DNA from: Juglans regia
Lineage: Eukaryota; Streptophyta; Magnoliopsida; Fagales; Juglandaceae
Assembly: GCF_001411555.2 (NCBI RefSeq)
Contig: NC_049908.1
Span: 27,442,724 to 27,506,723 of the forward strand
DNA: 64,000 bases
Direction: 5' to 3'
The position numbers and the translations under genes were made by a program. Under the pieces are notes generated by a model. That model was not told the DNA's origin. It worked only from the letters and a program-made list of their open reading frames with translations, and ran no database searches. The first letter of the stretch is position 1. The number at the start of each line of letters is the position of its first letter. Shown here piece after piece: positions 11,163-22,756 of this stretch.

Positions 11163-13001
11163 ATTAATGAGAGACGCCTCTGGGTACTGGGAAGATGCCA
11201 AACTGATTGTCAGTGTGATGCATATAATGGCGATTCTGTAAGGACAATGCACGTCGAATTATAATAAAAGATGATCGAGAGGATGGTGGGGAGCGGAAAG
11301 AGTAGTAGATAAAGGTGAACAAGAAAATGTGAAAAAGTGATAAAGAAAGATGACCAAGTTGTAATGATAAGGAAAAGATGTTACTTTGTCACGAAGGATG
11401 GAGTTGGAGATGTTCTGTTCTGTCTGATAACAGTAGAAAGACTCGATCAAACCTGCTTTTTTGCATCTATATCTTTACCCAAAGCCGTAATCTAAAATTC
11501 TAAAAGCAGCCTGACTTGGCAAATGGTTTAACATGTGCAGATGCATGTACAAATACATGCATCGCAGTAAGGTGTCAAAGTTGTTCCAACTACATTGTCT
11601 TTTTGCATTCCATCAAATAAAGGAAATTATCATATATAAGTCCTAGTATTTAATTGGTCATGCATCAATTGTCCAAAATAACTCTCAAAAATTGCAAACA
11701 CATTTTTGCTATCTTCTTTTCCTTAAAACAGGAAAAACAAAAATACAAAGAGTATTATAAATTTAATATATATATATATATATGAAAAATTATTCTCATC
11801 AGTCACTGTTCATCATTCCATACATTATGAAATACACTCTCATACTTTATGAAAAACATCTCCACACTATGAAAAAAAAAAAAAAATCCACGTCATGTGT
11901 GGGATGTGTGATGTGAATAGTTGTTGATTTGTAGCAAAACTCATATATATATATATATACATGTATGTATGTATGTATTGAAAACTATTCCACGAACATG
12001 AGAAGAGAGGAGATTTTTACGTTTCAGTAAACATCAAAATTAATAGATGAAAAAATACAAAGAGTTCATGGAGGGGGGGTTATAGAGAATAGGAGTAAGA
12101 AAGAAAGGCTTGGACTTTCACTCTCTCTTCCTCTGGTCTTGCAGTGTATAGAGAACAGGGGAGAAGCAATCTTTCATAAACCCAACATCAGTGAATGATC
12201 AAGTTTGATAAAAAATAGGTATAATCTTGTTTGAGATTCTGCGGTGCATTGGCTTTATGAAATGAGCAGTAGCATCTTTTTCTTTTACTTTTACTTTTTC
12301 CTTTGAGTTTCCTTTGAGCTACAAGGCAAATGCAATAAAGGAGAAGAAACTATAAATGGGCTGACACTGACACACAGTTTGCACCGCTAAAGGGACACAT
12401 GCACGTAGTGGGATGCATGAGGTGGTATACGTGCTTTAATTTGCATGCATTCAAATGAAATCTGTATGTTATAAATAAATTGTAAAGTGTAAAGCTGCAA
12501 CAGCTGAGGCCTTTTGATTCACTAAAGGTGCTGATTAGCCATTCTACCAATATTGGTTGCACCTTTCTGCTGGTTTTAAGATAGGAATTTACAACCTGAA
12601 TGGTTACTGTGAATCAAAAGCTACTGTGCTTCCATCTAGTTTCAACTTGGTGAATCAAAAGCTACTTCTCTGACTGGGTCTCAGCCGAAAGTAAGCAAGA
12701 GAGAGAGAGAGAGAGAGAGTCATCTGGTGACATGTCTGATCTACAGAATTGAAAAAAAAAAATGAGAAAAAAAAGCAGTCTTAAGTGATACGGCTTCATT
12801 GAATTTGTCTTGTGCCTTTTGGTGTTGTTTCGTTACATTGTAATTGAAAGTTGGAAATGTCTATATAAGAGCATCAACTCCTTCCCTAGATCTGGATTCC
12901 ATTGCACACGACTGCTGGAAAAGGTGCAAAAAAGATTGAATGAAATGAGGTGTATTTTCATAACTTTTGGAAGATAGAAAGTAGTCTTAAGTAGACCATG
13001 T
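11163..13001. other. Upstream region of the X8 gene and AT-rich spacer
   Basis: The first few hundred bases are the probable promoter and 5' leader of the minus-strand X8 gene. Beyond lie (TA)n tracts at 11767-11783 and 11945-11961, and a (GA)n run at about 12702-12718. No coding region is supported. Confidence 0.4.
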
Positions 13002-13161
13002 GAAACTCCCCTTAAAGTTTTGAGCTTTTTCTGCTCCTTCGTGAATCATTAATTTACTTCTAGCCGGTAGCCGCCAACCATTAATTTTTGCTAGACACTG
13101 TAGTTTGTATGGACTTGGATATGGAAGTACCAATCACTGTTGAGTCTGTCCATCCATTGTA
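13002..13161 (+). repeat. Inverted duplication, copy 1
   Basis: Begins GAAACTCCCCTTAAAG and ends near GTCCATCCATTGT. The same 150-160 bp occurs inverted at 15714-15860 with a modest number of substitutions and short gaps. It does not code. Confidence 0.75.
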
Positions 13162-13284
13162 TTTCTTTTATTTGTGATACTTCTCAAGTCCAGCATTCAC
13201 TTTTGATTCACACTTTTGAATTTTTACCCGATTTAATGAACCATGGTTTGCATTCACTTTTGATTCACACTTCTGTCCATCGTT

Positions 13285-13405
13285 TACATTCAAAATCCAC
13301 CTCATCTCATCTCATCTCATTATTATAATTTTTTCAAATTTTCACACAAAATATAATAAATAATTCAACTTTTATTCTATTATTCATAAATCATTTCAAC
13401 TCATC
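13285..13405 (-). mobile_element. GTTTGGAT-type MITE fragment
   Basis: Reverse-orientation fragment: CTCATCTCATCTCATCTCAT, then TATTATAATTTTTTC, and ATAATAAATAATTCAAC, the complement of the MITE body at 2017. Confidence 0.5.
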
Positions 13406-13689
13406 TCGTTAATAACATGTCAGTGTTGTCTTATTGATCAATAATGCTGTGCCAGGATCGCAATTCAAAAAATGAGAGAATTGTGCTCCCTGAAGAAGCG
13501 TCTAGACAAGTATCACTCAGCCAAAGAAGCCATTTTTTATCCTTTCTTCAGTGAATTGTTCATCATGGCGTGTGACTGAAGTTGGGGAAGGAGCAAAAGG
13601 GGAAAATGACAGACAAGAAAAGATGGTCTTTGTCTTGTACATAACAGGAAGGGGAGCAGATGATCATGTCTAAAACTGGTATTCTTTTC

Positions 13690-14205
13690 AATATTTGTGA
13701 AATATATGCTACGAAAATTTTTTCTAATATTTATTATCCCACACTTCACACTTTATGAAAAATACTTCCATATTCTATAAAAAAAAAATTATAAATTTAG
13801 AATATGAAAATGAATAGTGACTGATTCATTGAAATCCTTCTATACTAATTATAATTGTAAAAGTACATGAGTTTGACAAAAGAGTCAGACTACTCTACCG
13901 TCTAGAGTAGTTTGTTTTACTTGACCGATAGTTGTAAAAGTAATATTTTTTTTTCTATTCACATCTTTTTAATATATTTAAATATTTTTAAAAAATAAAA
14001 AATATATTAATACACTTAAAATCAATTATTTTATCATTAAATAAAAAAAAATCACTAAACAATCAAATAGATCGGTAAATTTGTGGCGGCAGATTAGCTT
14101 TATTCCTGACAAAAACAGTCTGAATAACCTTACAGTAGTGCTAATCATCACAGATGATTTGGGTTGCCTTGGGTGTGGTCTTTCACTTATTGCTTTAATT
14201 ATTGA
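13690..14205. other. AT-rich spacer with short repeat remnants
   Basis: About 13690-13850 resembles 11760-11950 (TTATGAAAAATACTTCCA / TTATGAAAAACATCTCCA blocks). About 13935-14060 belongs to the AT-rich family with ATCATTAAATAAAAAA. No gene is visible. Confidence 0.4.
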
Positions 14206-14460
14206 GTGGCGCTAGGGCCACCGCTCCCAGCTACCGCTGGGAGCTACCGTTAATGTAATTGTGAGTTTTATTTTTTTTGTATTTTCTTTTATGTATTTTT
14301 TTAATACATTTAAATGTTTTTAAAAAAATAAAAAAATTCATAATATTATTAAAAAGTACTTACTTAATCATTAAGTAAAAAAAAATAATAATAAAAAAAT
14401 AAAAAAAATAGAGCGGTAAAAACCATTGGTAAAACTCATTGGTAAGAGTAGCATTATTCG
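14206..14460. repeat. AT-rich MITE-like element with GC-rich hairpin end
   Basis: Starts near GGCGCTAGGGCCACCG, includes the hairpin AGCTACCGCTGGGAGCT, and then the AT-rich core shared with 2655, 13935, 55360, 56465, 56985, 62310, 62565 and 63030 (ATACATTTAAATGTTTTT, AATCATTAAGTAAAAA). It ends near GAGCGGTAAAAACC. Confidence 0.45.
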
Positions 14461-15092
14461 TTGGCCTGAATATTCTCTTTTTAGCTGAGACCCACTCACC
14501 ATTTACAGAGTTTGGATCATGAAATGCTATTGTATAATTATTTTGTACCGTTAATATTGAATAATTAGTTTCTCAATATTAGTAATTTGGAAAAGTGGGT
14601 CAAATCAAATGTCATCTATTGGTAAAGAATCAATTAACCGTCCTACTAAGTGCGATCTATCTAATGGTCAAAATCACATGACCTTTGGTGATCAATGGTA
14701 GAGGTTAAATGACCATTGGTTTTTATTGTTTCTGAAACCAAGGATCTTTTAATTTACAGGTTTTTCCTTGTAAATAATATATTAGTACGAATAATAAATA
14801 CAATCTAGAAAATCTCTCATCTCTCCTCAAAGGCTTTCAAGTTTTTGAAAAACACTTTATTTAATCATTATTAGATTTCTTTATCAATAGAAACGAAATA
14901 TCAATATCTTGGCATTTTGTTTTCATCAAGATCTTGTCAAGTTTAAGTATAAACTCTTTGTCGAGAGTCTGTTTATCCTGAGATTAGTTGAGATTTTGTT
15001 CCCAAACACTTGGCGCCAAAAAAGAAAAAAAAAAAAACTCATGTACAAATTTAAGAGCCTCAAGTAGAAAAGAGATAGATATGACGTGAATC
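14461..15092. other. Spacer; possible old LTR end
   Basis: No gene. Near 15003-15018 the sequence CCCAAACACTTGGCGCC resembles an LTR end (CA) followed by a tRNA-Asp-type primer site start. The match stops after TGGCGCC, so this is only a hint of a degenerate Ty3/gypsy LTR upstream. Confidence 0.2.
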
Positions 15093-15240
15093 TTTCAATA
15101 TTTATTGAGTAATTACTACTATCTGAAAAATTACATAGATAACAATAAATATTGTAGAGTCCACTTCATATATATGTCCTCTATTTCACTTCAAATATAA
15201 TTATTCATTTGTAAAAGGCTATAAATTCAACAGTAATTGG
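15093..15240 (+). repeat. Direct duplication, copy 1
   Basis: TTTCAATATTTATTGAGTAA through CAGTAATTGG. It is repeated in the same orientation at 15860-16010 with only a few differences. Confidence 0.8.
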
Positions 15241-15339
15241 AGCAAAAAAATCTACTCATCATCTATTTTCTCTCATCCTCTTATCATTCAATGATGTGAC
15301 ATTAAATGATATGTTCACAAGTGAAATATAATAAATAGC

Positions 15340-15605
15340 CAGTAGCGGAACCAGAAATTTGTTGTAGGGGGGCCGAGCAAAGTTAAAACTATAATAAAAT
15401 ATTTTTTATTCTATTTTTTAGTCAAAATAATTTATAAGATCAAAATAATTTTATAGAAGGGACCAAAATAATTTTTTAGAGAGGAGATCAACACAATATG
15501 AAATAATATAATCCTATTAAATCATAAAAAACTAAAATATATTAATTTTCTTTTCAAACTTTGGGAGGGCCATGGCCCCCCTGCCCCTATGCAGGTCCGC
15601 CATTG
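15340..15605. mobile_element. 266-bp hAT-type MITE with perfect 8-bp target duplication
   Basis: The left terminus is CAGTAGCGGAACC and the complement of the right terminus is CAATGGCGGACCT, an imperfect 12-13 bp inverted repeat. Immediately outside, TAAATAGC is present at both 15332-15339 and 15606-15613. An 8-bp duplication and CA-initial ends fit hAT. Just inside the ends are GGGGGGCC (left) and GGGAGGGCCATGGCCCCC (right). It carries no coding sequence and is therefore non-autonomous. It lies between the two direct copies at 15093 and 15860. Confidence 0.85.
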
Positions 15606-15713
15606 TAAATAGCCTCCAATAATCTAATGTTATATTATGAAATGGATGATAATATGATGATAAAAAAATAGATGATAAATAGTATTATTAATTGGGGTAT
15701 TATACAAGAGACA

Positions 15714-16010
15714 ATGGATGGACAGACATAATAGTGATTGGCACTTCCATATCCAAGTCCATACAAACTAGTGTCTGGCAAAAATTAATGGTCATCTACT
15801 GGCTAGAAGTAAATTATGATTCATGAGGGAGCAGACAAAGCTCAAAACTTTAAGGGGAGTTTCAATATTTATTGAGTAATTACTACTGTCTGAAAAATTA
15901 CATAGATAATAATAAATATTGTAGAGTCCACTTCATATATTTGTTCCTCTATATTTCACTTCAAATAGAATTATTCATTTGTAAAAGGCTATAAATTCGA
16001 CAGTAATTGG
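15714..16010. repeat. Composite duplication: inverted copy 2 joined to direct copy 2
   Basis: 15714-15860 is the inverted copy of 13002-13161. It joins at GGGGAGTTTCAATATT directly to 15860-16010, the direct copy of 15093-15240. Two blocks found separately upstream are thus fused here. Confidence 0.75.
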
Positions 16011-16199
16011 GATCAGGCAGGTTTGGCAAATGGGATGGAGTAATGTTATACACTACACTCTCATCCTATTTTAATTATACTAAATAATATGTGGTACATT
16101 CATACTATTAGATGATAAATAAGCATGCAATAAATAATCATTTAATGATGATAAATGTGTCTCATCTTACTTAATGACATGAAAGTGGAATGGTAGTAT

Positions 16200-16430
16200 G
16201 GTGTATAAAATTTTTCAATGGGATGAGACACAATTCTCATATCATCTTATTTCATCATTACAACTTTTTCAAATTCTAATACAAAATATAATAAACAATT
16301 CAATCTTTTCAAATCTCAATTCAATTTTTTTAAATTTCAAAACAATAATAATATTAAAAAATAATATTTTAAACTTTCATCTAAAATTAAAAATTCTCAT
16401 CTTACTATCCAAATCTAGTTAGATGAGACA
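16200..16430 (-). mobile_element. GTTTGGAT-type MITE, reverse, degenerate
   Basis: Contains ATCATCTTATTTCATCATTA, AATATAATAAACAATTCAA and CTCATCTTACTATCCAAA, the complement of the family body and end. The left end is interrupted by GAGACACAATT. Confidence 0.5.
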
Positions 16431-16579
16431 TAAAATTATCATCTCATCTCATGCAAGCATCTCATACATAAAATACTAACATGAAACCAAGAGTCATTAA
16501 TTTGACAAAATTACAGAGGAAAACTTGCACAACTTATACAACATCTAGCATGGAAGCTTGTTTCTCTATAAACTCCTTA

Positions 16580-18365
16580 GAGTATTGGTATTGGATTGAC
16601 TATTTTACTCTTCAAATTTTGACTAATATATAACTTTTTCACTTTTAGCTAATCATTCAAAAGTTAAAGTCTACATTGGATTAGTAATCACACTCTCTAT
16701 AATAATAAAATATTATTATTTTTTATCTTTTTATTTTTATAATTTATTTTTATTTTTTAATTAATTCTATTTTCATAACCTCCTATAATCACCTATAATT
16801 TTCAACAATCATATTCATTTTCATTTTCACAATCCAATAAACAAAATTTTATCACACGATATCAATATTATCAAAACAATTCCATCGATTTTCAATGCAA
16901 CCATCACACTATTACATGTTTTTACAACTATCACCAGACGCCATGATTTTGATACTCTTTAAAAGAACAAAAGAAAGAAAGACCACTGCAAAAGAATTAT
17001 AGAGTTTTCAGCCTTTGCTTTTTACCAAGGGTCTCGATTGAATTGACAAAACTCAACAAGCATAAGATACAAACCATAGATAGCTGCAGATGGTTTCAAG
17101 GCGAGTAGCAAAATCAACCAGGGTGAAATGGTTTAAAGTTTCTACATCATGACCTATTACAGCTATCGGTACTGGAAGTAAAAGAGCTTCAGTGGACACA
17201 TATAACCAAAACAATCTGAATTGCAGACACAATCAAGAGCAATATCAAATGTAAGCATTCACAAGCATAACTCTGTTTGGAATAGCAAGCCAGCAACTAT
17301 CCAAATCTACCCCATCTCTGTAATTACATATGTATACAATAAACAGTGTTGGCTGTAGACCACCACAACTTGGAGATATCTATGATGTCTTCACAAATAA
17401 ATCAAAAAATAAAAGGACGACTATTCTGGTGTAAATTTTACAAATCATAAAAAATATGTCAGTCGTGGACTTTCTAAGCGATGCTCGTAAACTTTTTGGG
17501 CAACATAATCTGAATGGTGACTTTGTTTTGGGCGTAATTTACAGGAGGACATGGAAGAAAAATGGACGGGTTACCATGTAAATTGTAAGTGTTGGTAAGC
17601 CATAGGAGCAAGATGATGCTATTACAGATGCAGGCAGACATGTCAAACACAATCGAGACAAGCAAAGAAACTATCAAGCGAACATGAAGACAAGCGAGAC
17701 CAAAGAAACTACCCAAGACCAACAAAATCAAACCCAAACATCAACAAAATCAAACCGAAACAATAAAATCAAGAGTAGAATCAAAGCTAGGGTTTCGAAT
17801 CAAACCCAAACAATAAAAATCAAGAGTAAAATCAAGGTTAGGGTTTCGAATCTTACCGTGTGCTTGTCGTGGTGGAGAAAAGCTACTGCGGTGCCATGCT
17901 GGAAAGTGCCGTCACGGGAGAGAATGGTTGCGGGAGAAGAGAAATGGGGAAGAAGAGAAAGAGGGAAGAAGAGAAAAAAAAAACTAGAAGAAGAGAAAGA
18001 ATGAAGAGATGCGGGAGAGGGAAGAAGAGAAGAAGATAAAAAAAAAAAAAACAATAGAAGAAGAGAACAGAGGAAGAGACGCGAGAAAGAAATAGAGAAG
18101 AAGAGAAGGAAGAAGAGAAGAAGAAACGTGGAAGTGGAAAAGGGAAGAAGAAAGAGAAAGGAAACGTGGGAGAGAGATAGTCGAAATTAATAAACTATGT
18201 ATTTGGAGGTGAAACAATGCTTTTCATATTTGAAGAAAAATATGAATTTACTATAGATAATATTTAGGATGAAAAATGTTTGGCTAATTCAATGTGGGCC
18301 AACTATTGATAAAATTAATTAAATTTAGAGATAAAATGTTATTTGAAAAATCAATCAGGATGCTA
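16580..18365. mobile_element. Possible PIF/Harbinger-type element carrying foreign leader-like sequence
   Basis: TTA occurs at 16577-16579 and 18366-18368. The left end reads GAGTATTGGTATTGG and the complement of the right end TAGCATCCTGATTGA, only a weak inverted repeat. Inside both ends is the subterminal motif seen in the elements at 18369 and 24479 (CTACATTGGATTAG on the left, complement of CACATTGAATTAGCC on the right). The interior (about 17040-18180) has GAAGAAGAGAA-rich sequence whose complement is a CT-rich leader with a donor-like CACACGGTAAG (about 17855) and two copies of AGGGTTTCGAATC. That looks like the 5' end and first intron of a minus-strand gene, but no recognisable protein follows: the first ATG meets a stop after four codons. 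Confidence 0.4.
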
Positions 18366-18368
18366 TTA

Positions 18369-19034
18369 GAGCATCCTCATTGGTTTGGCCAAATGAGGAA
18401 ATTAGCTAAAATTTAGATAATTTGTACTAAAAAGACTCTACATTGAATTGACCATCTCCAAAATAATTTAAATTTTTGCTACAGTGATTAACTAAATATA
18501 GAGAACTACAATTGATTTACCAAACATTAAAATAATAATTTATCACTCCAGTTAAGTTTAATCTCAATTTTTTTATTAGTATTAAATGACATTTGAAAAT
18601 ATGATTTTTTTAATATTAATTTAATTAGAATATAATTATTGTTAATATTAAATTAATAGAATTATAAAATGTGATACAAATAAATTAAATAAAAAATTTA
18701 TTAATTTAATAATATTTTATTATTATATAGAGAGTGAAAGGCTAATCCAATGTGGAGATTAAATTTAAATAGAATAGAAAAATTAAAAAAATGTGATATT
18801 GACTAAATTTTAAAGATAGATTTAGGTTGTGTTTGGATGTTGAAGTGAGTTGAGTTGAGTTGAGTTGAGATGATAAAATATTGTTAGAATATTATTTTTT
18901 AATATTATTATTATTTTGAAATTTAAAAAAATTAAATTATTTATTATATTTTATATTAAAATTTAAAAAAATTGTAATGATGAGTTGAGATGAATTTGGG
19001 ATCCAAACGTAGCCTAAATTCATTGAGAATGCTC
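18369..19034. mobile_element. PIF/Harbinger-type MITE with nested MITE
   Basis: Ends are GAGCATCCTCATTGG and, complemented, GAGCATTCTCAATGA, flanked by TTA at 18366-18368 and 19035-19037. Subterminal TCTACATTGAATTGACC and the complement of CTCCACATTGGATTAGCC link it to the larger element at 24479. It contains the separate MITE at 18825-19014 near its right end. Confidence 0.65.
18825..19014 (+). mobile_element. GTTTGGAT-type MITE (nested)
   Basis: 190 bp. Left end GGTTGTGTTTGGATG; complement of right end GGCTACGTTTGGATCCC. The body has repeated TTGAG and AATATTGTTAGAATATT. Flanks are TTTA and TAAA, so the target site is either TA or a mutated TTA/TAA. Confidence 0.7.
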
Positions 19035-19112
19035 TTAGGGTGATCGTTTTCAGAACCATGCTAATCCACAAACCAAAATCGTAATTCTATTTTATAAAAC
19101 TGGACAGGAATA

Positions 19113-21496
19113 TGTGAAGCCCAGCCCTGAAGCCCCAGAGAAAAAAAGGATGCCGGTTGGTAAGGGTTTTTTTGTTTTTTCCCCTTTCAGTTTCTTCTTC
19201 CTCTCCTCACCCCCGACTTTCTCTACATCATTCCCAGATTCCCTCCCCCGTTTTTCCCTCCCTGATCTCACCACTATCACATCTCGGCAGTTTCATTTTA
19301 TTTCTTCCTCACATATTTTTTCCCCTCTCGTCGGACCCTCGCACTTCCTTCCTCTCCTACAGATTTCGTGTGTTGCAGTTCGTGGGTTTCTTGAGTCTCA
19401 ATGACGCCGGCAACCTCTCGTCGGACTCTTGTGGACGACGGTAATGCCCCTCTCATCCTCTGTTCTCGCTCACACACGCACGCCCCCACCACTCGGTTTT
19501 TACACTCACAAGGTTCTATTTTTCACAGATCACTGCGCCGTGGCACAAATTAGACCAGATTAGATACCAATTGTTGGGTGATTTTCTCACAATCAGGTCT
19601 TAGATAAATTTCCCTTTAAACCTTTGTTTTAAATTCTCTTTTCTCATTCGTTTGGTCTCTCAATCGTTCACACTCAATAGAAATTTCAGATTTGTTGCCT
19701 CGCTTAGTATTGCCATCATGCTTGGTGGAAAGAGACATTTTTTTCATCCATGTTTGAAGGGCTACAAGGTGATATTGAATGCCGTCTTGAAGCTATGATT
19801 TATGTTAGAAATTCTTTTATCTACGTCAATGAGAATTCTTGTGCTGTTATGATATTCTTGGAGGAATTGTTGAACTGTATGAAATGTGTTGATGGTGTTG
19901 AGTGGTTTGGAATCATTGTTTCCGGTTGGAGTTATTATGCTTGGCTGTTTTGAGTTAAAGTGTTGTTTGTTAAAGAGGATTAATGGTTGCTGGTGGTGCT
20001 GAATATGGAGATTATTTCAGTGCACTTTTGAGTTGTTTGGGTGGACTAGAGGAGTGGTTTTACGTACGTTATGGGCTGTTTGGGTTAATAAGTGGCTGTT
20101 TGAGTTGCGTTAATTTGCTGAAATATAGTTTAGAATTATGGTTTTTAATTTTTTTTTAGATTGGGTTCCATGTTGTTGGTCATTAATGCTTGGTGTATAT
20201 TTTATGAATAGGTGGTGAGATTAATATGGGTAGGACTCAAGAATTTGACAATACACTACGAGAGTCAGCTAAGCGGGGTTCATATGCTAGGCTTTACACG
20301 AATTGTTTAGACTGAGGTTGACTTTTTGAAAATTTTGCATGTTTCGTTACGAAATGAGAAATTGGGAAAAACAACCTCGATCGTTTATTTGCATTACTAA
20401 TGAAGTCTATATGAAAGAGGGAAAATGTTTTCTGACATGCATTATGTAGACATGAGTTTTATTTTGTTATACTGACTAAAAAATGTGAAAAAGAGCGATA
20501 TTGAAAATCTGAAAATTTGTGCATTGATTAGAAAGATTCTCTGACTTTTGTTTTCAATATGTGAGAATGATCTGAATATGTTTCGATACTTTGTTTTGTT
20601 TTGATATGGTATCTGAAAACCTTTGGCATGGTGTACTGACTTTGTATCTAACTCTGTCTCTGCTTTGCTCTGTTTGGGTCAGTACCAACTTCTCTGTTTT
20701 TTAGTGCACCCACTTTGAAAACAAAATGATTTTATGTGGTCTTTCCTGTGTACACACTCGGGACTCCGAGAATAATAAGAGAAAAATTCATCTCCTTTGC
20801 CTGGTTTGGCCATCGGGGATAGCACAACCCTCTCACGAGGGTTAAACATGGTTTCTGCTTTGTGAGATTCTCTGTTTTGATGTGATAATGATGCTCTGTT
20901 TCGTTATACCAAAGTACTCTGGGTTTTATGTGTCTTAAAACCGTCGTTCTGTTACGTTTGAAAACATGTCTTGTTTTGTATGCTAATTTTGAAAGATATT
21001 TGTATTCTGCATACTGTACTTTGTAAATGCTTATGTTTACACACTAGTATATGTCTTCTGTTTACTGAGTTATTGATAACTCACCCCTTATCTTCATAAT
21101 ATTTTTCAGATGATTTGGGTGATACGCTTTGTGATGATCAGGTTCGGCAAGATTGGCTGGTTGTGGGAAGTTGAGTACCTAAGGGTATTTTCATTAGTTG
21201 AGAGTTATCTTATAAATAGTTTGATTTTAGAGTGTAAAATTTGATGTATGGAGACTTTCGAATTTCTGATTTTTTATGTTTTGATTAATTAAGGAATACC
21301 TTGTAGAGGAATTTATGTGGTTGAACTTAATGGATAAGTTTATGTTTTGTGTGGGACTAGGTAGATATGTGATTTGCATTGTAAGAGATAGATTAAATTT
21401 TATATTTATGGAATATTTAGAAATATCACTTGTATTGTGAAGATATGATTTTAATAAGAAGTAACTCTTCGACCGACCTGGGACCGGGGCATGACA
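19113..21496 (+). mobile_element. Left-arm LTR of a Ty3/gypsy element (about 2.4 kb)
   Basis: The LTR ends GGGGCATGACA at 21496, one base before a primer-binding site. The proposed start TGTGAAGCCCAG at 19113 gives TG...CA ends; the shared homology with the right arm begins only at about 19171, so the first 58 bp are less sure. The LTR includes CT-rich sequence, a long non-coding body, and a block with ACACACTCGGGACTCCGAG and CTCACGAGGGTTAA (about 20750-20850) that I recall from chromovirus (Tekay/Del-type) LTRs. The inverted partner is at 23951-28955. Small open frames in it (for example 19750-19953) recur in the other arm but are only LTR sequence. Confidence 0.7.
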
Positions 21497-21497
21497 G

Positions 21498-21510
21498 TTA
21501 GTATCAAAGC
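21498..21510 (+). other. Primer-binding site, left arm
   Basis: TTAGTATCAAAGC directly follows the LTR end. It differs at two bases from TTGGTATCAGAGC, the usual site complementary to initiator tRNA-Met. Confidence 0.75.
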
Positions 21511-21959
21511 CAAGTTTGAGGTTTTGCAGACTATAGTACTTGAGATTTTGGATTATAGATAGACTATAAGAAATAATATTGTTGGTATTGGAGGTTTTAG
21601 AATTTGCAGACTTTTGAGATAGATCATTACTACTATTGCGCATACAATTTTCTATTTATTATAGATACCTTTATAACTCTGAAATATTATAAATATGTTT
21701 GTTTTTCAGGTGCCATTATTTATTTATGTTTATATGAACTCTATATTTTTGAAATGATTATTAAAGGTCTTTAAGTTTTTTATGATGTCACATTGTCATC
21801 GGGAACGAAGTATATCGGATCTGAACGCAACCGATAACAAAAGAGAAGTAAATCCGAGTGCTTTCTAAGTATTTCGAGCAGTGGCGCATCAATTAATAGA
21901 TGATTTCGAGTCACCAACACAACAATAATGAAGAAGGCTATATCGTGTAGCAATTCAAC

Positions 21960-22677
21960 CGGATGCAACCTCCTTCATTTGATGGGAGAGGCAAGCCAAC
22001 CCTATCGGATGATTGGGTTCAAGATATTGAGGAGATACTACGGATCTTGACTTTTACAGATGAATAGAAGGTGGCGTACGCCACATTCAAGCTGACCGAG
22101 GAGGCGAAAAGATGGTGGATTTCTGAAAGAACTATCAGAGAAGCTGAAGGGACGAAAATAGTCAGTTGGTTGCATTTCAAGCAGATTTTTTGGGAGCGCT
22201 TCCTCCCAAGCTCGGTCAAAGACGTCAAGGCTATGGAATTTGCTACTTTGGTGCAGGGTGCAATGACAGTACACCAGTATGCAGTCAGATTTACCTAGTT
22301 GTCACGTTTTGCTATGTACCTAATCCCTGATGAGGAGAAGAATGCGTATAAGTTCGAACATGAGCTAAACGAAAAACTTTATGAGCAAGTGATGGGCTTT
22401 CAGACTTGAAAATTTTCAGAGTTGGTGAATAAGGCCACAATTTTTTAACGAAGCTTTCAAAGAAGCACTGCACTGCATGATCAGAGGAAGATGACTACTC
22501 CATCTGGGTATCATTCTGGCATGGACCAAAGACCGTGGAAAAAGAGAAACGAAGGTAGTAGCTCGGGTAAGAGGCAGTTCAAGGTAACTAACAACCCTAT
22601 ATGTGTAGGACATGCAACCAAGTGCATTTTGAGGAGTGCAGAAAAGGGGTAAGATTATGTTTCCATTGCGGCAAATC
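21960..22677 (+). pseudogene. Ty3/gypsy gag remnant, left arm
   Basis: Conceptual translation across several frame breaks shows a retrotransposon gag domain: PPSFDGRGKP, then TFKLTEEAKRWW, KQIFWERFLPSSVKD and FATLVQGAMTVHQYA. It continues to a basic stretch and a CCHC-type region (RTCNQVHFEECRKG, CFHCGKSGP). In-frame stops (for example after IRLT at about 22297) and frameshifts make it non-coding. It forms the inner part of the left palindrome arm and is truncated at the zinc knuckle. Confidence 0.8.
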
Positions 22678-22756
22678 AGGCCCAGTGTATCACCTTAAGG
22701 AGCTCCAGTTCTTTTTGTGAAGAAGAATGATGGATCGATGAAAATCTATATTGGTT
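22678..22756 (+). other. Palindrome centre with reverse-transcriptase scrap
   Basis: The sequence unique to the centre includes 22702-22752, which reads APVLFVKKNDGSMKIYI, the start of the Ty3/gypsy reverse-transcriptase domain. Protease and the linker between gag and this block are missing. The next bases, from about 22753, are already the inverted gag copy. Confidence 0.7.

Noticed and set aside
14990..15020. CACTTGGCGCC as LTR end plus primer-binding site
   Set aside because: Only seven bases of the expected site match, and no LTR start, partner LTR or coding remnant was found.
17474..18217. Several frames on both strands in the AAGAAGAG-rich region
   Set aside because: Low-complexity K/R/E or S/F/L translations; no domain, and the first ATG of the leader-like strand is closed after four codons.
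19114..19444. Two plus-strand frames at the left LTR start
   Set aside because: CT-rich LTR sequence; equivalent stretches in the right arm are not conserved as protein.
19750..19953. 67-codon frame MFEGLQGDIE... also present at 28161-28391
   Set aside because: Conservation is explained by the palindrome; it is inside the LTR, changes length between arms and matches no family I know.
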